From the NCBI RefSeq assembly GCF_000935025.1, contig NZ_CP010836.1, forward strand, positions 4,821,001 to 4,885,000: a DNA stretch of 64,000 bases. The letters are read 5' to 3'. Source of the stretch: Sphingomonas hengshuiensis (lineage in GTDB: Bacteria; Pseudomonadota; Alphaproteobacteria; Sphingomonadales; Sphingomonadaceae). The notes under the pieces are model-generated. The model was given only the letters and a program-made list of their open reading frames with translations. It was not told where the DNA came from and searched no databases. A program made the translations under genes and the position numbers. Every line of letters begins with the position of its first letter. Position 1 is the first letter of the stretch. Shown in pieces: positions 34,666 to 44,383 of this stretch.

Positions 34666-37600
34666 TTAGAAATCGATGCGCGCACCGACGCGGAAGTAAC
34701 GACCGATGAAGAGACGGTCGCTCCAAGCCGGGTTGAACTGATACAGGCCATATGCCGCGTTCGGCTCGTAGCTCGGCTTGCCGTTCAGGATGTTCAGCAC
34801 GTCGGTATAGAGCGTGAAGTTGTCCTGAACCTTAACTTCGGCATGCCCATCCATGTAGAACACCGACTTGGCGGTGCACTGGACTGCTTCGCCGTTATCC
34901 CAGCCGAGGATCTGACCGTGGTCAACGCTGGCCTGGCAATCGCCGTACACGCCACCCGAGTCGGTCGCGACTTCCGAATAGCCGCTGGTGTAGTAGCTGG
35001 TCAGGCTGATGCTGCCGCGGCCATCGAAGTCGAGCGAGTTCTGCCACGTCAGGCGCCATTTCGGAGCACCCGAGCACGACGTGATGTTGCAGGGGCCGAG
35101 CGTGCCATCATAACGCTGGATCGAGCCATCCTCCAACGTCTGTTCCAGACGCAGCAGGAACGAAGCGTTGGCCGTGCTCCGCAGGCTGATGCCGTCGCCC
35201 AGCGGGAAGCGCGCGCTACCCGAGAAGTCGAGACCCTTCGCAAGGAACGAGTCGGCATTCTTATACGAACCGACTATCGTCCCGAGGAGCGGAAGCGCGC
35301 TCGTATTCAGCGGATCGGCAACGCCCTGGGTGACCGTGATGCCGGGCAGGTTAACGACGCCGTTATTGGCGTAGTATTGCGCTACTGCGTCCCCGCCCGA
35401 AACCGGGATGATCACGTTAGCGATCTTCGTCGACCAGTAATCGATCGTGAAGGTGAGACGCGGGGTCGGCTGGAACACCACGCCCGCCGTGAACGAGGTC
35501 GACTTTTCCGGATCCAGATCCGCGTTGCCCGCGGAGGTCAGACCATAGGAATAGCCGCCCGAATAGTAGCTCGTGTTGCTCGCATGGGCCGCGCAGAATG
35601 CCGCATAGGTCGGATTGGGCTGACCGTTGGAGAGCGTGCAGCTAATCTGTCCGGTCACATAGCCCGTGGTCGGCAACGCGAAGGATTCGCTGAAGCTGGG
35701 GATACGGAAGCCCTTCGAATAGGTGCTCCGCAGCTTCAGCTGCTCGATCGGCTTGAACACGCCTTCGAACTTTGGCGAGAACCGCGCCTGGCCGGTCGAA
35801 TAGCTGTCGTACGATCCCATCGCCTTGAGCTGCAGCTCGTCGAACACGGGTGCCGCCACTTCGTACCCGGCCGACCACACGGTGCGCTTGCCGTCCACGC
35901 CCACGGCGTTGATGCCGAAGTAACGCTGCGTCGGATTGACGTCGTCGGGGGCGTTGGCGCTCGGGTTGTGGATCGCTTCATAGCGATACTGGCCGGTCAC
36001 GCCGACGCGGAGTGGGCCGCCCGGCAGATTGAAGAACTCCTTGTTCAGCGACGCCTGGATCTGCGTCAGCTTCGAGTTCGACCGGTTATAGTTGGTGGGG
36101 AACACCGCCTGGGTCTGCGCCTCGGTGTTCAGGCTCTGATCGACGAAGTTGTACGTGCCCTTCGCGATCGCGTCCATCAGCCCAGCAAGGTAAATATAGC
36201 CGTTATTCTCGGTCTTGAGCACCACCTTCGAAGCGGTCGCCGCAACGTTGAAATTCCAGCCATCGCCGAACGTCCCGTCGATGCCACCGCTGATCCGGTA
36301 GGTGCGGGTGTCGGTGTTGGTCTGACGGGTAACCTGCGGAAGCGCGACGAGACGCGCCAGCTGGCCCGACGCCGCGAACGGGTTGTTCGGGTTCAGCCTG
36401 CCGTTCGACGCATTACAACCGCTTGCCACGATCGTGTTAGTGAGCGCGCCGGCAGTGGTAACCGCCGAAGTGCCCTGCGAACACACGTAAGTCGGCAGCA
36501 GAATGTTGCTGACCGTCACCACGGTGCCGCCTGCGGCGGTCGCGCCGGTGAAGCCCTGCGGCCCGGCGTTGTTGCCCGTCGTGGAAACATTATAATAGTT
36601 CGCCATGACATAGGCTTCGGCGAAATCGCCGATCTTGGCGGTCGCGCGGAAATTGGCACCCTTGCGCTCGATGCTCGAATTATATGCGCGATATTCGTTG
36701 ACCAGATCTTCCTGGCAGACCGTCGCCGGGGTGATCGTGCCATTGCGCTGCGCAGCAGTCAGCGTCGCGGAGGCAAGCCCCTGGCAGCCGGCTGCCGGGT
36801 TCAGCAGCTGATAGCCGCCCTGCGATGCATAGGTCGTATCACTGTACGGACGAACGAACGGCACGCGCGTCGACTGGAAGCCGTTATACGCACCGTCATA
36901 TTGGATGCCGTTGCGGATACCGTTGGCCAGGCAGCCCTGCTCATCGGTGCCGCAGATCTTGCTCTGGTCCGCGGTGTTGTAGGGGTAGCCGCGTGCCGAC
37001 AGCAGCAGAGGATCGCTCTTCTGATACTCGGCATTCACATAGACGTTGAAGCCCTGACGATCCAGATCGCCATAGCCGGCCGTCGCGCTCAGGCGGCGCT
37101 CGCCCGCGTCGCCCTTTTCGGAAATGCCGGCCGACGCGTTGAGGTGCACTCCGGTGACCTGGCGCTTCACGATCACATTGACCACGCCCGCGATCGCGTC
37201 CGAACCGTAGGTTGCAGATGCGCCGTCGAGAAGGACGTCGATCCGGTCGACCATCGAGCCCGGGATCGAGTTGATATCGACGAAATTGCGATAGCCGTCA
37301 TCGCCCAGCGGGAACGGCGCAGTGCGCAGGCCGTTGAAAAGCGTGAGCGTGTAGGCGTTGTTGAGGCCGCGCAGCGACGGCGAGCTGGCGCCCGTCGCAA
37401 AGCCGAACGACGACCAGCTCGGCGGAGCCGTACCGGCGTTGTTCGCGGTCAGCAGCTGGAGCTGGTCTGCGACGGTGGTGATACCACGATTGGCCATGTC
37501 TTCAGCGGTGATCGATACGATCGGCGACGCGGTTGCGGCGGAAGGATCGCGGAACAGCGAGCCCGTGACGACGATGTCTTCGCCTGCGCTCTCTTGGTCT

Positions 37601-37728
37601 TGCGCTGCCGGCACCGTCGCGTCGGTGCTCTGCGCCATTGCCGGTGCAGCGAACAGCATGCCCGCACCGATCAGCGCGAGCGCGGACAATGCCGTGCTGC
37701 CGCGCAAAGTGATTTGCGTCTTTTTCAT
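34666..37728 (-). CDS. TonB-dependent outer-membrane receptor, large type
   Basis: 1020 residues. Signal peptide MKKTQITLRGSTALSALALIGAGMLFAAPAMAQ, TonB-box region GEDIVVTGSLF, and plug domain blocks ITAEDMANRGITTVADQLQLL, SLRGLNNAYTLTLFNGLR and DRIDVLLDGASATYGSDAIAGVVNVIVKR. The long barrel ends in a C-terminal SDRLFIGRYFRVGARIDF. Such 900-1100-residue receptors are expanded in sphingomonads for plant or aromatic oligomer uptake. Ligand and transport partners are not evident. It stands alone with its own terminator. Confidence 0.96.
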   Translation of the reverse strand: MKKTQITLRGSTALSALALIGAGMLFAAPAMAQSTDATVPAAQDQESAGEDIVVTGSLFRDPSAATASPIVSITAEDMANRGITTVADQLQLLTANNAGTAPPSWSSFGFATGASSPSLRGLNNAYTLTLFNGLRTAPFPLGDDGYRNFVDINSIPGSMVDRIDVLLDGASATYGSDAIAGVVNVIVKRQVTGVHLNASAGISEKGDAGERRLSATAGYGDLDRQGFNVYVNAEYQKSDPLLLSARGYPYNTADQSKICGTDEQGCLANGIRNGIQYDGAYNGFQSTRVPFVRPYSDTTYASQGGYQLLNPAAGCQGLASATLTAAQRNGTITPATVCQEDLVNEYRAYNSSIERKGANFRATAKIGDFAEAYVMANYYNVSTTGNNAGPQGFTGATAAGGTVVTVSNILLPTYVCSQGTSAVTTAGALTNTIVASGCNASNGRLNPNNPFAASGQLARLVALPQVTRQTNTDTRTYRISGGIDGTFGDGWNFNVAATASKVVLKTENNGYIYLAGLMDAIAKGTYNFVDQSLNTEAQTQAVFPTNYNRSNSKLTQIQASLNKEFFNLPGGPLRVGVTGQYRYEAIHNPSANAPDDVNPTQRYFGINAVGVDGKRTVWSAGYEVAAPVFDELQLKAMGSYDSYSTGQARFSPKFEGVFKPIEQLKLRSTYSKGFRIPSFSESFALPTTGYVTGQISCTLSNGQPNPTYAAFCAAHASNTSYYSGGYSYGLTSAGNADLDPEKSTSFTAGVVFQPTPRLTFTIDYWSTKIANVIIPVSGGDAVAQYYANNGVVNLPGITVTQGVADPLNTSALPLLGTIVGSYKNADSFLAKGLDFSGSARFPLGDGISLRSTANASFLLRLEQTLEDGSIQRYDGTLGPCNITSCSGAPKWRLTWQNSLDFDGRGSISLTSYYTSGYSEVATDSGGVYGDCQASVDHGQILGWDNGEAVQCTAKSVFYMDGHAEVKVQDNFTLYTDVLNILNGKPSYEPNAAYGLYQFNPAWSDRLFIGRYFRVGARIDF

Positions 37729-37994
37729 GAATTTCCCTCGCTTGGCCCGGCCGTTCCGCAGTGCGGTTCAGGTCCGGGGTGTCTCCCCGCTTCGCCGCAA
37801 CGCATTAAAACATGCGTCGGGAGAAGCTTGGGTTGAGAGTGCAGGCGCCCCCTGAGCCTGTAAAGCGTGCATTCAGGTTACAGTGCTGCCTTTTGGCCCA
37901 CCTGTATCCGAAATGCCACATAGGCATGCATTTTGTTGCGTGCGCGCGGCGGAAACTGTTCAATTATGTTGCAGCGCAAATGTGCGCCGCTGCG

Positions 37995-38906
37995 TCACTC
38001 GGCGACGGGCATCGGTCCGGCGACGAGCAGCGGGTCGATCCGCGCGTCGCGCCACTTCATTCCCCAATGCAGATGCGGCCCGGTGGCGCGCCCGGTCATC
38101 CCGACCGTGCCGATCGGCTGGCCGCGGCGAACCTGTGCGCCGACCTTCACGTCGATGCGGGCGAGGTGCATGAACGCGCTGTTCAATCCCATGCCGTGGT
38201 CGATCATCAGCAAATTGCCCTCCAGTGTGAAGGGCTTGGCCGTCGCCAGCGTCACCACCCCGTCGGCGGGCGCCAGCACCGGGGTGCCGGTGGGGCGCGC
38301 AATGTCGATCCCCGAATGATAGGCCCCGGGTTCGCCGGCATAGATGCGCTGCGACCCGAACAGCGTCGAGATGCGCCCGACAACCGGCCACAGGAACACC
38401 TGTCCCCACCCTTGCGAGTCGCTCTGCATGCTGCGCGCGGCGTTGATCTGGGCGAGCTCGGCGGGGCGCACCCGCTCGAACTCGGGGCGCGGCACCGGAT
38501 ATTTGGGCAGCGTCTTCAGCCGCGAAATATCCCAGGCGCGCGGCGCCACCGCCAGCGGGCGGCGAATCTCGGCACCGGTCCCCAACCGCGCAACCAGCGT
38601 CGCGGCGGGGCCGGCGTCGCGATCGAAACCAATGATGAAGCGCCCGTCGCGCGCGAGCGGCACGGCGGCGCCGTCGAGCGTCAGCAGCGTCGTGCCGCGC
38701 GGCGCTGTGCCGATCGCCACCCCGCCCTGGACCATCGGGCCGCGAAAGCTGAACCCTGCGGCCTGGGGCGCGCCGGCATCGGCCAGTGGCGCGGCGGGAC
38801 CCGGCACCACCCCCACCGCCGCCGGCGGGATCGCCGCAGTCCCGAGCACCGCCAGGACTCCCGCTAGCGCCAATCCGCCCAGCCGTCCCCGCGCAGCCCT
38901 GTTCAT
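37995..38906 (-). CDS. M23 family peptidase (LytM-type endopeptidase), exported
   Basis: 303 residues from the ATG at 38904-38906. An N-terminal hydrophobic segment LGGLALAGVLAVLGTAAI acts as signal or anchor. The C-terminal M23 domain has the zinc site intact: His197 and Asp201 in YHSGIDIARPTG, and His278-Leu-His280 in GPHLHWGMK, with His247 as catalytic. It cleaves peptidoglycan cross-bridges during growth or division. The start overlaps the stop of the DUF2093 gene by four bases (ATGA), so the two are coupled. Confidence 0.95.
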   Translation of the reverse strand: MNRAARGRLGGLALAGVLAVLGTAAIPPAAVGVVPGPAAPLADAGAPQAAGFSFRGPMVQGGVAIGTAPRGTTLLTLDGAAVPLARDGRFIIGFDRDAGPAATLVARLGTGAEIRRPLAVAPRAWDISRLKTLPKYPVPRPEFERVRPAELAQINAARSMQSDSQGWGQVFLWPVVGRISTLFGSQRIYAGEPGAYHSGIDIARPTGTPVLAPADGVVTLATAKPFTLEGNLLMIDHGMGLNSAFMHLARIDVKVGAQVRRGQPIGTVGMTGRATGPHLHWGMKWRDARIDPLLVAGPMPVAE

Positions 38907-39115
38907 ACCCTCGCTCCCACGCCGTGCATCGCCTGGGCCGCCTCTTCGGCGCTCGCATAAGGCTCCTGCCGCGCGACGCTCCAATAGCGCAGCGCATCCA
39001 CCGCGATCCGACCGCCGCTGACTGCGCAGATCACATGGTCGCCCGGCGCGATCACGCGAAACCCGTTGGCGAGATAATGGAGCCGCGCAGGACGGGCGGA
39101 ATTGGACATCAGCAT
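38903..39115 (-). CDS. DUF2093 family protein
   Basis: 70 residues from the ATG at 39113-39115; an ATG two codons later is possible. The core ARLHYLANGFRVIAPGDHVICAVSGGRIAVDALRYWSVARQEPYASAEEA matches the small alphaproteobacterial DUF2093 family, whose role is unknown. It is translationally coupled to the M23 endopeptidase, and xseA lies 49 bases upstream on the same strand. The conserved pairing with cell-wall enzymes in many alphaproteobacteria is from memory. Confidence 0.85.
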   Translation of the reverse strand: MLMSNSARPARLHYLANGFRVIAPGDHVICAVSGGRIAVDALRYWSVARQEPYASAEEAAQAMHGVGARV

Positions 39116-39164
39116 GGCGACGAGCGACCTTTTGGGGGGAGCTGAACCGAGATCTAGACTGCGC

Positions 39165-40544
39165 CTATAACAAGCTGGGCTGGTCGGACGCGGGGCCAGC
39201 ATAGGATTTGGCGCCCGGACGCTCAACCCGGGCATCGACGGCGCCGTCGCGGAAATGCAGCGTCACTGCCTGCGCGCCCCGCGCCTCGGCCGCGGTCCCC
39301 ACCACCTTGTGCGTGCCGCGGGCCTCGACCCAGGCATAGCCTTTTTCGAGCGGGCGATTGGGATGGACGAGGTCGAGGTGGCGCGACAGCCCCTCGATCC
39401 GCTGGCGCGCCGCCGCGAGGCGCTGGACGAGCATCGCGGGGCGCAGCGCCCCCGCATCGCGATCCAGCCGCGTCCGCGCCGCCGCCACGCGCCGCTCCAG
39501 TGCGCGATCCAGCCGCGCGCCGAGATCGTCGGCCTTTTGCCGCTGCGGCCCGAGCAGCGCGTCGCGACGCGGCAGCACGCGCACCAGCGCCGCGAGCTTC
39601 TCGCCCGCGCGCTCGTGATAGCGCCGCGCGCAGCGTTCGGTGCGCAGCGCCAGCGTGCTGACCGTGTGGCGGACATCGGCGAGCACCGGCACCGCGAACT
39701 CGGCCGCCGCAGTCGGCGTCGGCGCGCGCAGATCGGCGGCGAAATCCGCCAGGCTGGTGTCGGTCTCATGCCCCACCGCCGAGATGACGGGGATCGTGCA
39801 ATCGGCGATCGCGCGGACCACCGGCTCTTCGTTGAACGCCCAGAGATCCTCGATCGACCCGCCGCCGCGCGCGACGATCAGCAGGTCGGGGCGCGGCACC
39901 GCACCGCCGGGCGCCAGCGCGTCGAACCCGCGGATCGCCCGCGCCACCTCCAGCGCCGCGCCCTCGCCCTGGACCTTGACCGGCCAGACCAGGACATGGC
40001 TGGGAAAGCGATCCGCCAGCCGATGCAATATGTCGCGGATCACCGCGCCGGTGGGCGAAGTGATGACGCCGATCGTGCGCGGCATATAGGGAAGCGGCTT
40101 CTTGCGCTCCGCCGCGAACAGCCCCTCGCTGGCCAGCCGCGCCTTGAGCTTTTCGAACAGCGCCATCAGCGCGCCTTCGCCCGCCAGCTCCATCCGCTCG
40201 ATCACGATCTGGTATTTGGAGCGGCCGGGATAGATAGTGAGCTTGCCCGTCGCGATCACTTCGATCCCGTCCTGCGGCTGGAACGGCAGCGCCGCCGCGG
40301 CGCCGCGCCAGATCACGCCGTCGATCACCGCATCGGCATCCTTGAGCGTCAGATAGGCGTGACCCGACGCCGCGCGCTTCCACCCCGAAATCTCGCCGCG
40401 CAGCCGGACATGGCCGAACTCGCCCTCGACCATGCGCTTCAGCCGCTGTGACAATTCGCCGACGCTCATCGGCGCCGCGTTGTCGCCGGCCACCGCCTCG
40501 GCTACGAGCCGCGCCGATGCGGTATCGGAAAAGGGATCGGGCAT
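39165..40544 (-). CDS. xseA: Exodeoxyribonuclease VII large subunit
   Basis: 459 residues from the ATG at 40542-40544, supported by an AGGA site at proper distance. An OB-fold N-terminal domain ([43 protein letters not shown]) is followed by the catalytic region with [89 protein letters not shown]-terminal coiled-coil completes it. It degrades single-stranded DNA with XseB, which is not in the window. The start codon shares two bases with the divergent purD start codon. Confidence 0.97.
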   Translation of the reverse strand: MPDPFSDTASARLVAEAVAGDNAAPMSVGELSQRLKRMVEGEFGHVRLRGEISGWKRAASGHAYLTLKDADAVIDGVIWRGAAAALPFQPQDGIEVIATGKLTIYPGRSKYQIVIERMELAGEGALMALFEKLKARLASEGLFAAERKKPLPYMPRTIGVITSPTGAVIRDILHRLADRFPSHVLVWPVKVQGEGAALEVARAIRGFDALAPGGAVPRPDLLIVARGGGSIEDLWAFNEEPVVRAIADCTIPVISAVGHETDTSLADFAADLRAPTPTAAAEFAVPVLADVRHTVSTLALRTERCARRYHERAGEKLAALVRVLPRRDALLGPQRQKADDLGARLDRALERRVAAARTRLDRDAGALRPAMLVQRLAAARQRIEGLSRHLDLVHPNRPLEKGYAWVEARGTHKVVGTAAEARGAQAVTLHFRDGAVDARVERPGAKSYAGPASDQPSLL

Positions 40545-41805
40545 GAACGTCCTGCTATTGGGTTCGGGGGGTCGCGAACATGCGCTCGCGTGGAAACTGG
40601 CGCAATCGCCGCGCCTGGCACGGCTATATGCCGCGCCCGGTAACCCGGGAATAGCGCAGCATGCCGAGATCGTCGACATCGCGATTGCGGATCACCGGTC
40701 TGTGATCGACTTCTGCATCCGCCAGTCGATCGGCTTTGTCGTGATCGGGCCGGAAGCGCCGCTGGTCGCCGGGCTGGCCGACAATCTGCGCACGATGGGC
40801 GTGCGCGTGTTCGGCCCGAACAAGGCGGCGGCACAGCTCGAAGGGTCGAAGGGCTTTACCAAGGACCTGTGCGCGCGCGAGAATATCCCGACCGCCGGCT
40901 ATGCCCGCGTCGAATCGCGCGACGGCGGTTTCGCCGCACTCGCCGATTTCGGGCTGCCGGTGGTGATCAAGGCCGATGGGCTGGCGGCGGGCAAGGGCGT
41001 GACGATCGCCTTCACCCCCGAAGAGGCGCAGGCGGCGCTCACCGCGATCTTCGCCGAGCCGGGCGGCAGCGCGGTGATCGAGGAATTTCTGGAGGGCGAG
41101 GAAGCCAGCCTGTTCGTGCTGACCGACGGCACCGCGCTGATGCCGTTCGGATCGGCACAGGACCACAAGCGCGTCGGCGACGGCGATACCGGCCCCAATA
41201 CCGGCGGCATGGGCGCGTACAGCCCGGCGCGGGTGCTGACTCCCGAGCTGGAGCGCGAGGCGATCGAGACGATCGTGCGCCCGACGGTGGAGGCGCTGGC
41301 GCGCGCGGGGACGCCCTATTCGGGCGTGCTTTATGCCGGGCTGATGCTGACCCGGCAGGGGCCGAAGCTGATCGAATATAACGCCCGTTTCGGCGACCCC
41401 GAATGCCAGGTGCTGATGCTGCGGCTCGAGGACGATTTGCTCGACCTCCTGCTCGCAACGGCGGAGGGGACGCTTGCCGACCGGCCCGCGCCGGTGTTCG
41501 CGCCCGACACCGCGCTGACCGTGGTGATGGCCGCCAATGGCTATCCGGGCACGCCGCAAAGCGGCGGCGCGATCCGCGGGATCGAGGCGGCGGAGGCGGA
41601 CGGCGCGCGGGTGTTCCATGCGGGCACGCGGCAGGACGGCAACACGCTGGTCGCCAGCGGCGGGCGCGTGCTGACGGTGACCGCGAGCGGGCCGAGCGTG
41701 TCGGAGGCGCAGGCCGCGGCGTATCGCGCAGTCGACCGAATCGATTTCCCCACCGGCTTCTGCCGCCGCGACATTGGCTGGCGCGAAGTCGCGCGCGAGG
41801 GGTGA
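40543..41805 (+). CDS. purD: Phosphoribosylamine-glycine ligase
   Basis: 420 residues. [23 protein letters not shown] begins the GARS N domain, and [25 protein letters not shown], the ATP-grasp [48 protein letters not shown] and [16 protein letters not shown] all match PurD. It makes GAR from PRA, glycine and ATP in purine synthesis. Its ATG (40543-40545) overlaps the xseA ATG on the other strand within the four bases CATG. An AAGGGA ribosome binding site lies inside xseA. Confidence 0.98.
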   Translation: MNVLLLGSGGREHALAWKLAQSPRLARLYAAPGNPGIAQHAEIVDIAIADHRSVIDFCIRQSIGFVVIGPEAPLVAGLADNLRTMGVRVFGPNKAAAQLEGSKGFTKDLCARENIPTAGYARVESRDGGFAALADFGLPVVIKADGLAAGKGVTIAFTPEEAQAALTAIFAEPGGSAVIEEFLEGEEASLFVLTDGTALMPFGSAQDHKRVGDGDTGPNTGGMGAYSPARVLTPELEREAIETIVRPTVEALARAGTPYSGVLYAGLMLTRQGPKLIEYNARFGDPECQVLMLRLEDDLLDLLLATAEGTLADRPAPVFAPDTALTVVMAANGYPGTPQSGGAIRGIEAAEADGARVFHAGTRQDGNTLVASGGRVLTVTASGPSVSEAQAAAYRAVDRIDFPTGFCRRDIGWREVAREG

Positions 41806-41948
41806 TCGGGGCGCCTCGCGTGCCGTTACGCTACGGCACGCAACCCAATGCTCCCGCCAAGGGTTAACGCAGCCGCTGTACCTGTGCGCGTCCTGCGCTA
41901 TGCAGTTGCGGGGAATCGCAACGGCCAACGCCTTGGGAGGGCACAGAG

Positions 41949-42677
41949 ATGAACGACCAGATCACGCCGACGCCATCGGCGATCATGAACGGCGCGCCCG
42001 AATGGTTGACGCTGCCCTTCGCGTTGATCGGGCTGGGTGTGCTCTTTGCGCTGTACATCCTGTGGCGCGGGACGATGCTCGCCAAGCGGCGGGGACGCGC
42101 GCGGGCCGAGCTGGAGGAGCGCGGCGAGGTTCATTACGAGGAGCCGCGTGCGGAAGCGACGCCGGTGGAGGCCGAGCCTGCACCCGTCGTGACGCCACCC
42201 CCGCCAGTCGCGCCGTCGCCGCCACCGCTGGCCGACGCGCCGACGCCCGAGACGATGCCGATTGCGGCGACGTTGGTCCCTGAGCCGGCAGCGGCGCCGG
42301 AGCCTGCGCCGATGCCGGTCGAGGAAGCGGCGCCCGAGCCTGCGGCGATGGCCGACGAACCGATCGCCGCCGCCGCCCCGCTCGACGCCTCCCCCGCGAC
42401 GCTCGCCGCGCCCGAGCCGGCACCCGTCCCGGCCCCGCAGGAGGACGACCTCACCCAGCTAAAGGGCGTCGGCCCGCGGCTGGCCGACCGGCTGAACGCC
42501 GTGGGCATCAGCAGCTTCGCCCAGCTCGCCGCGCTGTCCCCCGACGACGCGGCGGCGCTCGATGCCAGGCTCGGCGACTTCCAGGGCCGCATCCACCGCG
42601 ACCGCTGGATCGAACAGGCGGGCTTCCTGGCTGCGGGCGATGTGGCGGGGTATGAGGCGGTGTTCGGGAAACTTTGA
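41949..42677 (+). CDS. Membrane-anchored protein with Ala/Pro-rich linker and helix-hairpin-helix domain
   Basis: 242 residues. One transmembrane helix (LPFALIGLGVLFALYILWRG, about residues 19-39) comes first, then about 100 residues rich in Ala, Pro and Glu. A C-terminal domain begins DLTQLKGVGPRLADRLNAVGISSFAQLAAL, a helix-hairpin-helix pattern seen in DNA-binding or ribosome-associated proteins (TfuA/L21-like). A GGGAGG site precedes the ATG. The layout is that of a membrane tether presenting a nucleic-acid-binding tip. Function is unknown, and I know of no proven role for this combination. Confidence 0.8.
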   Translation: MNDQITPTPSAIMNGAPEWLTLPFALIGLGVLFALYILWRGTMLAKRRGRARAELEERGEVHYEEPRAEATPVEAEPAPVVTPPPPVAPSPPPLADAPTPETMPIAATLVPEPAAAPEPAPMPVEEAAPEPAAMADEPIAAAAPLDASPATLAAPEPAPVPAPQEDDLTQLKGVGPRLADRLNAVGISSFAQLAALSPDDAAALDARLGDFQGRIHRDRWIEQAGFLAAGDVAGYEAVFGKL

Positions 42678-42756
42678 GGGGGTCGAGAGGCCCATCCGCA
42701 GCGAGTGCGCCGACATTCGCTCCCGTCCTCGATATAGGCGCAGCATCTTATATTTC

Positions 42757-42838
42757 GTCACGCTGAACCTGTTTCAGGGTCCAAGCCTCCACGGGCAATG
42801 TGGCCCGTGGCGCGATGGATGCTGAAACAAGGTCCGGG
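42757..42838 (+). repeat. Sphingomonad-type intergenic repeat, copy 2
   Basis: CACGCTGAACCTGTTTCAGG near one end and GATGCTGAAACAAGGTCC at the other, with CCTCCACGGGCAATG in the middle. It is the inverted relative of 21647-21731. It fills most of the 224-base gap between the helix-hairpin-helix gene and gpmA. Confidence 0.75.
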
Positions 42839-42901
42839 GACGGAAGGGGAGAGGGCATCGGTTTGCGCTCTTCCTTTCCGGCCCTGCGCACGCCGCTTCC
42901 G

Positions 42902-43588
42902 TCAGCGCTCGCTCAGATAATAGCGATCCGTCGCCTTCAGCGCCTCGTCCAGCTCGTACACGATCGGCTGGCCGGTCGGGATTTCCAGCTCGGTGATCTC
43001 CGCGTCGGGAATGCCCGACAGATGCTTGACCAGCGCGCGCAGCGAATTGCCGTGGGCGGAGATCAGCACGCGCTTGCCCGCCTTGATCTCGGGGACGATC
43101 CGCTCTTCCCAATAAGGCAGCACGCGGGCGATCGTGTCCTTCAGGCTCTCGGTCTGCGGGATCGGCACGCCGCGATAGCGCAGGTCCTTGGCGAGGTCCC
43201 AGGGCGATCCTTCCTCGGGCAGCGGCGGCGGGATGTCGAAGCTGCGGCGCCAGATCTTGACCTGGTCGTCGCCGTGCAGCGCCGCGGTCTCGGCCTTGTT
43301 CAGCCCGGTCAGCCCGCCATAATGCCGCTCGTTGAGCCGCCAGTCCTTCTCGGTCGGCAGCCACAGCCGCCCCATCGCTTCCAGCGCGATATTGAGCGTC
43401 TTGATCGCCCGGCTCTGGAAGCTGGTGAAGGTCAGGTCGAAATCGAGCCCCTTCTCGCGCATCAATTCGCCCGCTGCCCAGGCTTCCTTGACGCCCTGTT
43501 CGGTCAAATCGACGTCCCACCATCCGGTGAAGCGGTTTTCCAGGTTCCAGGCCGACTGGCCATGGCGGATCAGGACGAGCTTGGTCAT
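42902..43588 (-). CDS. gpmA: 2,3-bisphosphoglycerate-dependent phosphoglycerate mutase
   Basis: 228 residues from the ATG at 43586-43588 with an AAGGAGG ribosome binding site. [29 protein letters not shown] carries the phosphohistidine (His10 in RHG). [27 protein letters not shown] and [20 protein letters not shown] with the second histidine define dPGM. It interconverts 3- and 2-phosphoglycerate in glycolysis. Length is slightly short relative to E. coli (250), as usual for alphaproteobacteria. Confidence 0.97.
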   Translation of the reverse strand: MTKLVLIRHGQSAWNLENRFTGWWDVDLTEQGVKEAWAAGELMREKGLDFDLTFTSFQSRAIKTLNIALEAMGRLWLPTEKDWRLNERHYGGLTGLNKAETAALHGDDQVKIWRRSFDIPPPLPEEGSPWDLAKDLRYRGVPIPQTESLKDTIARVLPYWEERIVPEIKAGKRVLISAHGNSLRALVKHLSGIPDAEITELEIPTGQPIVYELDEALKATDRYYLSER

Positions 43589-43657
43589 CGGGCCTCCTTG
43601 CAACGCGTTTGGCAGGTCCTTAGCGGCTGGGGCGGGTTCGACAAGCAGGAGCACGTC

Positions 43658-44383
43658 ATGGCAATCGTTCGGCACATACTGGTCTATGATGGCCCCGGCG
43701 GCCCGTTCGAGGGAGTGGCTGCATGGGACGATGCCGTGGCCGGGCCGCGCCCGGCGGTGCTCGTCCTGCCCAATGTGCTGGGGCAGAAAGAGGCGGACAA
43801 TGCCAAGGCGGAGGCGCTGGCGGGGCTGGGCTATGTCGCGCTGGCCGCGGATGTGTTCGGCCAGGGGCGGCGCAAGACGCTCCAGTCGGAGAACATGGCC
43901 GAATATATGGCTGAGCTGAACGCCGACCGCGTTCTGCTGCGCGATCGGCTGGCGGCGTCGCTTGCGGCGCTGACCGCGCTGCCAGAGGCGGATGCGGGTC
44001 GGGCGGCGGCGATCGGCTTTTGCTTCGGCGGCAAATGCGTGCTCGACATGGCGCGGTCCGGGCTGCCGATTCTGGGCGGGGTGTCGTTCCACGGCGTCTA
44101 TGACCGCCCCGAATACGCCAGCGTGGCGCCGATCACGGCAAAGCTGCTCGTCTGCCATGGCTGGGAAGACCCGATCGCCCCGCCCGACGCCACCGTGGCG
44201 CTGGCGCAGGAGTTGACCGAGGCGGGGGCGGACTGGCAGCTCCACGCCTATGGCCATGCCGGCCACGCCTTTACCGATGTCGATCGCCGGGACGGGCCGA
44301 ACCCCGCCATCGCCTATGAACCCCGCGCCGACCGCCGGAGCTGGCGGGCGATGACGGGGTTCCTGGAGGAGCTGTTCGGGTAA
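43658..44383 (+). CDS. Dienelactone hydrolase family protein
   Basis: 241 residues from the ATG at 43658, behind CAGGAG. The alpha/beta-hydrolase triad of the DLH family is visible as Cys122 ([12 protein letters not shown]), Asp171 (GWEDPIAPP) and His203 (GHAGHAFTD). [12 protein letters not shown] forms the oxyanion side. These enzymes open cyclic esters; broad-substrate carboxyl-esterase activity is also common. The stop codon TAA directly abuts the stop of the convergent antiporter gene with no base between. Confidence 0.92.
   Translation: MAIVRHILVYDGPGGPFEGVAAWDDAVAGPRPAVLVLPNVLGQKEADNAKAEALAGLGYVALAADVFGQGRRKTLQSENMAEYMAELNADRVLLRDRLAASLAALTALPEADAGRAAAIGFCFGGKCVLDMARSGLPILGGVSFHGVYDRPEYASVAPITAKLLVCHGWEDPIAPPDATVALAQELTEAGADWQLHAYGHAGHAFTDVDRRDGPNPAIAYEPRADRRSWRAMTGFLEELFG

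Noticed and set aside
34564..37836. 1090-codon plus-strand frame opposite the second TonB receptor
   Set aside because: Antisense shadow of a clearly recognised receptor gene; no domain is visible in its translation.
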